Below are positions 23,093-33,960 of a stretch of 64,000 nucleotides of DNA, one piece after another. This DNA is from Dendrolimus kikuchii (lineage: Eukaryota > Arthropoda > Insecta > Lepidoptera > Lasiocampidae), in the NCBI GenBank assembly GCA_019925095.2, contig CM034397.1:1324001-1388000 (forward strand), read 5' to 3'. The notes under the pieces were generated by a model. It was not told the origin of the DNA and did no database searches. It saw only the letters and a list, made by a program, of their open reading frames with translations. The translations under genes were made by a program, and so were the position numbers. Numbering within the stretch: the first letter of the stretch is position 1; each line of letters starts with the position of its first letter.

Positions 23093-23760
23093 ATATGACA
23101 TCTGTTGGGCTCTTGTCACCGCCGGGGTACCTGCCGTTCTAGAACCGAACGGCTGGTGCCGCGACGATGGCAAGAGGCCCGATGGAATGTCTTTGGTGCC
23201 CTTTAGTAGGGTACGCGTCTTACGTCGATACTCTGGTGGTTTCTCATTTTTCAGCCACTAGCATGTTTGCCGGTAAAGCTGCTGCACAACAGGAGACCCT
23301 AAAATGTCGCAAATAATCCGCCATCGGAAATAGTTGGATGGACGGCTACCACCCCTGGTCTACAATATGTCGTCATAACAACCTTAAGTTGTGTTCCGGC
23401 ATTAGTGACCACGTTCCACTCTCCCTTAAGAGAGCAGCAGCGCATTTGTAGCAACTTTGGTGTTGCAAATGTCCATAGGCGATGGTAATCGCTTTCCATC
23501 AAGTGGGCCGTCTGCCTGTCTGCTGATCTCCTGCAATAAAAAAAAATGGTTAAATATTTGCGGCTTTTGGACTCGAGGCCCTGGGACCATGGGGGCCTGA
23601 GGCGCACAAACTTTATCGAGACAGCGAAACGCCTGGTAGATGTCTCACGTGACCAAAAGACTGGTCTATACCTCGGAGTCTTTTGGGCACGTTTCCAATT
23701 GACAGCGATCTGGCACTAGATTTTAGAGCTTAATTTTAATTTTTATATATAGTTTAATTG
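23093..23760 (+). mobile_element. LINE J 3' fragment interrupted by repeat A
   Basis: The left part encodes [15 protein letters not shown] with R-D-D-G-K-R-P-D-G, the C-terminal domain also found at 42393-42863 (minus) and, in a related family, at 38578-38890. A repeat A copy (about 23318-23549) separates it from the 3' UTR at 23555-23760. Confidence 0.65.
23318..23549 (-). repeat. Repeat A copy 9, inserted in LINE J
   Basis: 5'-truncated copy with A-tail at 23536-23546. The LINE J sequence resumes immediately to the right. Confidence 0.75.
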
Positions 23761-24369
23761 TATAACTAATTGTGTTTTCAAACAGTAAATAATGCTTTTA
23801 ATTTGGACAAATGATTTGAAATTATTACTACAAGTGTATATTTTTTCCAGAGTATTCTAGAATACGATTGATTCTATCTGTATTCTACTTGTAAATAGTT
23901 TAAAGGAACTGTCTGTAGATATAACTACTTCATAACTTCACAATACATGTATGTATTGTAAAGTTTATAATGTCCGCAATGTACTTCCAACCCTGTAATT
24001 TCTAAATAGTTTTGACTCTAACATAGGTGTATCTGAAATATCTCGACCCACTTACGAATGGTTCGGTTGTTGAACTTGCAGATCTGCTAAGTTTGATATT
24101 TGGTTCATGTGGGTATCCTAAATAAACTCTTGCATCTTTAATGAATTAGTGCAGGCACGTACCGTCAGACCGTCAAACGCGTAAAACGTTTTACGAGCAC
24201 CGGAGTCCCAGTTTGCTCATTTCGATCGTAAATTTGGTAACTGCGTATACCCACGCTAGAACTATTGAGTGCCATTTTTATACGCTTCCTTGATTAGGTT
24301 CAATTTACAGCCTATTCTAACTGCATTATTTTTAGAAGAATGTCAGAGTTTTATATATATATATATATA

Positions 24370-24888
24370 CTAGCGGCCCCGGCAGACGTTGTCCTGCCTT
24401 TAAAAAATAAAATTCTAGAACCCGATCCCAGAGCCACGTACCGGTTCTAATTGCGAATGTAAACCACTCAAACACACAAAAACAAAATCACTAAAATCGC
24501 TCCAGGTGATTAGGAGGATTCCAGAACCCGATCTCAGCGCCACCTACCGGTTCTAATTGTGAATCTAAAAGAGTAATATATTTTTTTTATTCTAAGTCAT
24601 GACACAATAAGATTAAAAATCTTGCCAAAAAATTAAAGTTTATAATTAACAAATAAAAAGTAGGGGTTGATCGTAGGTGAAAATTTAGGGTTGTATGTAT
24701 TTTTTAATGCTGTATCCTAAAAAAATAAAAATTTATCCCAAAAATATTTTTTTGGGGTGTACACCCCTTATCATTTAGGGGTTTGAAAAATAATAAAATA
24801 ATTCATAAAAAAATTCATAAGAATCGGTCAAGCCGTTTCGGAGGAGTATGGGAACAAACATTGTGATACGAGAATTTTATATATAAGA
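24370..24888 (-). mobile_element. Helitron, non-autonomous, 519 bp
   Basis: On the minus strand A|TCTTATATATAAAATTC ... GGGGCCGCTAG|T. Contains two related internal blocks (CCACGTACCGGTTCTAAT at 24433 and CCACCTACCGGTTCTAAT at 24541). Confidence 0.75.
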
Positions 24889-25104
24889 TATAGAAGTCTA
24901 GTCTTTACCAATCTTTATGGCGGCTTTTATTAAGTTTATTATGACAGATTCAAAGAGAATATTAAGATTGAGTTAACTGCATCCTCTCGTCTCCTTCAAA
25001 TTTGTATATATTTGCCCCCGAAAGATTCACTTAATTTTATATCGCAAACTATACCACCCCCGTCTATATATAAACTACATAAATGACAAAAATGACAAAA
25101 TAGA

Positions 25105-25217
25105 TAACACGGACCAAGTGGACCAAGTGGACCAAGTGGACCAAGTGGACCAAGTGGACCAAGTGGACCCAGTGGACACAGTGGACCCAGTGGACCCAGT
25201 GGACGAAATGGACAAAA
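25105..25217. repeat. 9-bp minisatellite (GACCAAGTG)n
   Basis: About 12 tandem units of GACCAAGTG, drifting to GACCCAGTG and GACAAAAT at the right edge. The array has no spacers. Confidence 0.9.
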
Positions 25218-25234
25218 TCACAAAACCTGTCCTA

Positions 25235-25800
25235 GTTTCCGGGATAAACTTTACATAAATCTATCCCAAAATGTATCCCATTATCCGGGATAAAAAGTAT
25301 CCCTTGGCCACCCTCGGTATTCAAATTACATATGTACCGAGTATCAGCCAAATCGGTCCAATAGTCTTTACATAAAAAGATAACAAACAGAGAGACAAAT
25401 ATATTTTTATCCCGAAAACTATCCCATTTTCCGGGATAAAAAGTATCCTATGTTCATTCTCGGCATCAAAAATATATATATACTGAGTTTCAGCCAAATC
25501 GGTCCAGTAGTTTTTACGTGAAAACGGAACAGACAGACAGACAGACAGAGTTACTTTCGCATTTATAATATTAATAGGGATGGTAACGGCCCGGCCACGG
25601 ACTCGGGCTTCGCAACGCACCGCACGAATCACGAATAGAATATAATAGAACAGAACAGAACGGAATTGAACAGAACAGAATAGAATGTTCATTCTCGGCA
25701 TCAAAAATATATATATACTGAGTTTCATCTTACGACAGGCCGCCCCAACGCAGGAAATTGTATTCTTTCTCCGTTCCTGCACGGATAAAAAATAGATAAG
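25235..25800. repeat. Mosaic of repeat fragments upstream of SPARC
   Basis: Contains CCGGGATAAAAAGTATCC blocks (25279 and 25433) and a 42-bp exact duplication (starting 25451 and about 25686; TGTTCATTCTCGGCATC...). The second copy is joined at about 25728 directly to the 5'-most ~60 bp of repeat A (25729-25790). This lies 40 bp from the SPARC start exon. Confidence 0.6.
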
Positions 25801-25830
25801 TAATGATAATTGTCTTTACAGGTGGCGATA

Positions 25831-25893
25831 ATGAAGGGTCTTTTGGTGCTGGCCCTCGTGGTCGCAGTCATATGCACTGCCGACGCGCAGCAG
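25831..25893 (+). CDS. SPARC: SPARC coding exon 1 (signal peptide)
   Basis: The ATG at 25831 follows an acceptor (tttacag, ending 25821) and 9 nt of UTR. The 21 codons give a short positively charged start, a hydrophobic core rich in Leu, Val and Ala, and an Ala-Asp-Ala site for signal peptidase before Gln-Gln. The donor is gtaagtg, phase 0. Confidence 0.9.
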
Positions 25894-28800
25894 GTAAGTG
25901 TCATTTAAAATATTACCCAGTTCTGGCATCATTTTTCTTTATATTTTTATATCTTTTATACATTTAACTGGTTTTTTTATTCTTATTAACAACTCTACGG
26001 ACTCGAGTTCCGTACCCTTTTTTACAACTTAATTTCTAGATAATAAAACTACGTTTTAACGGTTTTAAGCGCGGTAATTTTATTTGATTTTGGTTTTTCC
26101 GACGTTTCGGCCACTTTTCAGTGGCCGTGATCACGGAAGACAAAGATGTCAAGTGTCTGCGTACAACGGAACACAAACCAACTTGACTGATAATTACTTT
26201 TATTTTTCCTTCCCCCCATTTTAATATTATATAAAATTATTAGAGCTAGGCATGTTTGCTGAAGAGTTTCTTGCGCCGCTTCTTCTCTTCAAGCCATAAC
26301 ATGTTGCGAAGCGGTAGTAAATTAGATTAGGCTCCCATAGATTAAATAATAACCATAAACAAAATTAAAAATTAAATAATTAAAATTAATAAGTTGGCGG
26401 TAGGCTAAATAAAACTTTAACAATACTCGTTGACACTTGACATCTTTGTCTTCCGTGATCACGGCCACTGAAAAGTGGCCAAAACGTCGGAAAAACCAAA
26501 ATCAAATAAAATTACCGCGCTTAAAACCGTTAAAACGTAGTTTTATTATGTATACAAGTCGCGAAAACTTAAGAAAATATTAATTTCTAGATTTAATTTT
26601 TTGAATTTAACACGCTTATTAGTTATTTTGGTTCTTGTGTGTGACATTAATTTATTGATTTTTGTGTTGAGGTGTATGTATCTTACGAATAACTTATTAT
26701 ATTAATTTATTCTAGTTTTAATACGAAACTTATACTAATGTAGAGTGTATCTGTTACATGCCGGTGTTGCGACGAAGTGCATGTGCAGTGTGGGCCTTAT
26801 ATCTATACTTATATATATCGTCCTATCTAGTGCCACGTGTGTTGTTTTTTTTTCTTTTCTGTGCCTGCATTTAACTGGATCTTAGGTTTCAAAATCCAAA
26901 ATTTTACAGATTTATTTATATACTTTTTTTTATTGCAGGAGATCAGCAGACAGGCAGACGGCCCACTTCATAGAAAGCGGTTACCATCGCCTATGGACAT
27001 TTGCAACACCAAAGTTGCTACAAATGCGCTACTGCTCTCTTAAGGGAGACTGGAACCTGGTCACTAATGCCGAAACACAACTCAAGGTTGTTATGGCTGC
27101 ATAGTCTAGACCAGGGGTGTTAGCCATCCAGTCGGGCAAATGCCCTACCACCTGGCTGTGGGTTGTCAAGTCGCCTCTTACGACAGGCCGCCCCAACGCA
27201 GGAAATCGTATTCTTTCTCCGTTCCTGCACGGATAGAATTTATATACTCAGGGCCGTCTTTATTCGGGTATACAAGGGGCGCGTGGCACCCGAGCGTTAA
27301 GACCTAGGGCGTGAGCCGATCTCTTCTTCCAAACAGTGTAATCTGCTAGTTTTCAAAATTACTTTTTCGAACATTCGTGCAAGCCAAATTTTAAATATTA
27401 TGGCTATGCCCAGAATCGATTTGATATTCTAACCAACAGATTTTTATCCGTGCAGGAACGGAGAAAGAATACCCACAGCCAGGTGATAGGACATTTGCCC
27501 GACTGGATGGCTACTACCCCTGGTCTAAAGTATGTCGCCATAACAACCTTGAGTTGTGTTCCGGCATTAGTGACCAGGTTCCAGTCTCCCTTAAGAGAGC
27601 AGCAGCGCATTTGTAGCACCTTTGGTGTTGCAAATGTCCATAGGCGATGGTGACCGTCTGCTGAACTCCTGCAATAAAAAATAAAATAAAAAAGCTTATT
27701 TTTATTATTGTTAGCAAAGGGGACACAGCTTGATTTTCGCACTTATATGATTAAGATGGCCCTGTTATATTAAAAACTAGGATTTTTATGATGCTATTCG
27801 TTAAAAGTTCTAATTTTTATCCATTCTATAACAGTAAAAGAACCGATGCGTTGCCTACGTTTTTGACACTTTAAATATCTGTTAACGCCCTTTTTCGAAG
27901 AACCCAATATTGTGGGAAAACCTCGGGTGGGAGTTATCTCTTATCTCTAAAACTAAATTAAAAAGCATCTTGCTAAAAAGGGGATACTACACTATTGAAG
28001 AAAACTTAAATGACAAAAATTCATTTACATAGCAGCTCGCTACAACCTCTTATACTAAATTTTGTATAAGGTTTTTATCTTGCCAAGCTTGTAAGGAATT
28101 TATGGAGACATATTGCAGCATAACATTTTAGTACGTCATGTCATTATTATAACTATAACATTATTTTTCTTTCCTTTTATTGTCTTGGTCTTATTGAGTA
28201 TGCATTGTTTGCTACAACTCCATTAATTCTTCAAAAAGTAATTCTGTAACATACTTCGGTACAAAACTTATAAAAAAAAGGATTTGAGATATAAATAGAA
28301 TATGAAAAAACAATGTTTAGCTAGACGTGTTGCTGGGGAGTTTCTTGCCGCTTCTTCTCCTTTACAGCATTAACACGTTGCGAAACGGTGTACATAGAAT
28401 AGGAAGTAAAAAATAAATTTTAACTTACATGTATGACCTTCAAAAAGTGTTCTCCAGTGGAACTTATTGTGAATAAAAACTTTTGAATTTGAATTCTCTT
28501 ATTACCTCCAGTCCCTGTCAACCACAGAGGCAAGAATTTCCTTTCCGACTACTCCCGGAGTCACGTACTGAGGATTAGAATGATGAACGATTCTCATAAT
28601 GCTTATAGAAACACAGACGCCGTCACAAGCGTCTCCGTACAACAACAACGGAGGCGCCGTTCAGGCGTCAATCGCCTGCGGCACCTCGCGAGGACACGGA
28701 GGCCGAGCACTTGGAGCTCGGGATGGCTGAAAGACTGGATGAGACTCGATTCCAGGTAACCTTAACTTCCTTGCTTTAAAAATACCTAAATTTTTTTATA

Positions 28801-31800
28801 GCGAAGATGGCAAACAGACATGGCCCAGCAAACGGAAAGTGGTTACCGTCGGACATAGTCGTTTGCAACGCCAGGGGCGAAGGTAGTAAAATAAGTATTT
28901 TTTTTTTATTTATTTTTTTATTGCAGGAGATCAGCAGACAGGCACACGGCCCACTTGATGGAAAGCGGTTACCATCGCCTATGGACATTTGCAACACCAA
29001 AGACGCTACAAATGCGCTGCTGCTCTCTTAAGGGAGACTGGATCCTGGTCACTAATGCCGGAACACAACTCAAGGTTGTTATGGCGACATACTTTAGACC
29101 AGGGGTGGTAGCCATCCAGTCGGGCAAATGCCCTACCACCTGGCTGTGGGTTGTTTTGTCGCCTCTTACGACAGGCCGCCCGGCCGCAGGAAATTGTATT
29201 CTTTCTCCGTTCCTGCACGGATGTAGTATGATGATGAAGTAAAAATAAGCTCGCCATCTAGATATTGATCATGTAAAATAAAAGTTTGGCTGGGAGGTGT
29301 TAATGCATCCGCCGTATAGTCCTGACCTTGCACCTTCAGATTTTTACCTGTTTCGGTCTCTGCAGAATTCCTTAGGCAATGTCAGGTTAACATCACGAGA
29401 GGACTGCCACAACCACTTGTCGCAGTTTTTTGATCGGAAGCCCCGAAATTTTTATAGCAATGGGATCACGTCCCTACCTACAAGATGGCAAAAAGTTATC
29501 CAACAAAATGGCAGCTACATACTTTAGTCAAATGTAAGTAAACTTTATAAAAAAACCTTTTGAATTTTTATATAAAATGCGAAGAAACTTTTTCCCCAAC
29601 CTATTATTAATAGTTTGTTTAGTCAAAATTATGCACGTTTCGGTATATTTTTAAATTTGCAAAAACAAAACGTATTAGTACATAACATCAAAAACTGTTT
29701 AGAAACTAAGAATTTTGTAAAAAAGATAAATAAATAAGAAGCCCAATGAGGGATGATGATGTGGTGTATTGGCTGGTTGTGCGTTGAGCGGGTTAATAAA
29801 AGATAACTCTTGTCCTACACTTGTCGTTGTTTACAGATCAGAAGGATTTCTTTTGTTTAGGTGAGGGCAAGCACGAATGACGTGTACCCGCGTTGAAGGC
29901 GTGTGTCGAACTGTCCCGCTTCGTCCCGAACTGTCGTTCGGTTTTTGATATGGATATGGTGTTTTCGCGCCAAGAGAATCGGCGGGGTTTTTTTTTTTTG
30001 AGGCGGGAGAAATGCGTTTCGCACACTACCGGGTCCTTTACTAGGGATTAGACCAAAGCGACGAGAGGTGTCACCCACGAATGGACGCACCAGAGTCAAA
30101 TCGCCGGCTTGTGTGGAGACTCGAAGACTCAATACTCCACTAAAACCATCCTCCTCCCAAGTGTCCCGCGCTTATGGCAGGAAGAGCGTGAGACTTAGAA
30201 CGTAGTTACGCCCACGCTGATCCTAGCGCATCAGTGCTTGAGAATGCCCCGGGAAAGGCAAACTCGCTTCGTCAACAGGGGTGAAGGCTCCTCTGTTCCC
30301 TAGATGCTAGAGGGCCCCTGCAGCGGTATTACGGGAGGAGATCTTGCGCATATCTGCGCCTCCGGGAATCGGAGGGGATGTTGTAAGCCCGCGCTGTCAT
30401 ATAACTACGCGCTGTTTTGATACTACACAGATTAATATTGGTTTCGCGCATGCGTGCTTGTTTATAATGTTGGCATTAATGTCGCCACACCCACATTTAT
30501 TACCTACTAGGTGTGCCCGCGACGCCGTGCGCGTGGAATTTGTTTTCAAAGCCCCCCGATTTTAAAATATTTTTCATTGCTGCTCCGCTCCTATGGTCTG
30601 GTCTTAGCGTGATGATATATAGCCTATAGCCTTCCTCGATAAATGGGCTATCCAACACTGAAAGAATTTTTCAAATCAGACCAGTAGTTCCTGAGATTAG
30701 CGCGTTTAAACAAACAAACTCTTCAGCTTTATAATATTAGTATATATAAAAAAGAAAGTAAAAAGCAAAAAGACAGGAATATAAAAAAGATTAAAAGAAC
30801 CTCTGCCATCTGCAATGACAGAGGAAGAGGAAAAAAACACTAGGGGCGTAGCTAACGCGTTGCCGGCTGTTAGAATGATATAGTAGGGATGGTATAAAGA
30901 GGATCGGATAGAGGGGTGATGTAAAGAGGATAGAACACGGCGGGAAACGGGCCTTCATAACTCTCACTCGTTGTACAGGATTAGCTCAAAGCTTGATAGG
31001 AGAGACAGGAGGCTGATTGACGATGATACTCTTTTTGATGTTCGGCTTTTAAGCCTTGGGCATCGCCGCAGAGTAGCAGGTCTGTCCGTTTTCAGATAAC
31101 TAGACGCACAGGTTTCCGCCATCGTTACATAGTGGACATACCATTAGTTAGAACTAATCGTTTTGTCCGGAGTCTGTATTCCCCGATTCATATTGTTACA
31201 TGCCGACAAAAGTGAATGCACACCTGCCTGCAATAAAGCACAGTTTATTACCTTCCCGCATTTGAACTTCTTTTCGTTTACTTAGAAAAACAGTCTATTG
31301 TGTATTGTACTAGTTTATGGCCGTTCGCAGGAATAATTAAGCAGGTATGCGGATTACGTTTTCTGGAAAATTGCGTCTGCGCTTGGCAGGTATGGCATAT
31401 TGTATTTGTATAGTTGAGTATAAAAACAATGCCCGAACGGAAGGGTGCGGCAGTCAAGCGAGGATTACAATACGAGCAAGACGTGTACATTCGATAAGCT
31501 ATATAGTGACGGACTTGGCGCGTGTTATTCAATCGTACAGTTTGTACTGATTGTGTCCAGTTATATTTGTACCTGTGTTATACGTGTTTGTATAGTTCTA
31601 ATAAATTCTATAGTAATTCCAACGGCATTTTAATTCGAGTCCGTCCCGCAATCGTAACAATATAAACCAGTTGTCTTCAAGTCACGACTGAATAGGTATT
31701 TGCTAGATAAGCGTTCTCCATCCTGGATCGCATCTTTACTAACAACAGGTTAGCTAGCAGTATAGCTGCCAAATGTGAACCTATACCATGATAAAAAAAA

Positions 31801-33929
31801 AAGGTAACTGCTTCACGCCAGTATTCTCTCTCAGAGCGTGGTATCATCTCATTTGCGGAGACGCGGGGCGTCGCACGTCGCGTGTGGCGTGGCGTCTCGC
31901 GGCGCGTCGGACGTTTTTATTGTTTACGTACCGGCGGCGCGTGAAGCGGCACGTATCATCGCACGCGTAAACACAGACTTATAGCAATATACGATGTTGT
32001 TTATAGAGACGCGAGGCGGGAAGAGTGGCGGTGCCCGCCGCTGCGCCCGCGTCGTATTCTCAAGCGTGTAGCGAAGCACGCGGCGGGCATCGCCACTCTT
32101 CCTTCTCCTTACATTAAATAACTCACTTTTTAACATACAATTTTCTTCTAAAAAAAAGTCGATCATATCATACTCCATTGCGACGGTGACTACGTCTGTG
32201 TTGCACGATTACCAAATGAGACTGGCAGACGGTTCCGCAACAGGCATCGCTTCATCGAGAATCGCCGCTGCGTGCGCCGCCGCGATAAACGCCGCGTGAG
32301 ACGTGACGATGCCATCCGCGGGCTCGGCCGTAAAAGACGCTCCATTTCAAGCAAACGCGTGTAAAATCGCTTCTCCGTAAACGCACTCATCCAACGCCCT
32401 ACATTTGAATTTAGTGCTGGCCGCGCAGCCTATCGCGACGCGCGACGCGCCGCGTCTCCGTGAATGAAGCCTAAGAGCTTTAATTAAGATAATGATTCCA
32501 GTATTGCTCTACCGCATCAAAATACCACACCACGGCCATACAAGTAATGACAATTTCATACCTATGATAAGTAATGTATAGTAAATTGTATAAACCCGGT
32601 GTTAGTGTGATAATAACCATCATTGTTTTTGATGCAGGAAGCCGAAAGAACGCGTCTCAACGAAATCCTCAGCGAGAGCTCCCATGATGGATCCCCAGAT
32701 AACGACGTCTTTCTTGAAGGTAACTACTGCTAAACAAATATAAACATGGGAGACAGAGACAGAGAACAACTGGCTAGCGCAGGAGTGCACGATATTACAT
32801 AAAATATCGATATATGGACACGATATATCGCTTCCACTCGATATTATCGAATAATCTAGTATCGATATGTACAATCGATATATTTTATCTGATACACCAA
32901 ATATCGTTAGAAATTAAAGAGCATGCTTTTACTTTTTTTCTACTGATTTATAGTTGGCGACTTGAGTAAAAATAAAACGTTAAACCCTGAATTATTGAAT
33001 AATTAGCCTTCGCAGTAACGAAAGTTTCGTTGTTAACAAAATACTCTAAATTACTTCAAATCAAACTCCACTACATACCTAACCTACAATGTATAATCGT
33101 CTCAATATCCAAAGAGCGACTCGCGAGTCTCTCGAATAAACTCGGTTTTATTTTTTTAGTAGTTTTTCAGCGGTGGCCGATTATGAGATATACTAATGAA
33201 ATCATTCGATTATGAAAATAAGTAAGTTACTGATTTCATAATTGATTTTCAATATTAGTATTCGAAAATAATTCGATTATGACATTAGTTACGAAGGAAA
33301 AATGTTTTTACGATATATCGAAGACTAGCCCGCGACTTCGTCCGCGTGGAATAATTGAAAAAATAAGTTTGGTCTTAGCGTGATGATATATAGCCTACAG
33401 CCTTCCTCGATAAATGGGCTATCCAACACTGAAAGAATTTTTCAAATCAGACCAGTAGTTCCTGAGATTAGCGCGTTCAAAGAAACAAACTCTTCAGATT
33501 GATATATTAGTATATCGATATATTTCCACGATATATTGCAAAGTATCGATAGAACACTACGATATATTATATCGAAAAAAATATCGATATTGTTTTTGTA
33601 TGAACATCCCTAGGCTAGCGCAACGCGGGAGCGCACATATTAATAGTTGCTCTATCTCGCTCGCTCATCATCCATCCCGCTCACACACTGTGCTATACAT
33701 TGTACTAGCAGTACGACTTGTTAATATTTGTAGGTAAGGTTACCGTTTCCAAAACAAATCAGTTCACGTTACTGACGCTCTGGACAATGAATACTACTCA
33801 TCTGCCATCTGATGTATCACTTAACCTCTACCTCTCGCTGCGACAAACATTCAGAAAAAGGTTACATATTTGTGCCGTTTGGGGATGAAACATTAGGCCC
33901 GTGGGGGGGGGACTCCACGGACATTATGC

Positions 33930-33960
<31 letters not shown>

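Noticed and set aside
31788..32390. Arg-rich frames on both strands
   Set aside because: CpG-rich inverted-repeat element; the Arg content follows from CGN codons, and no transposase motif is visible.
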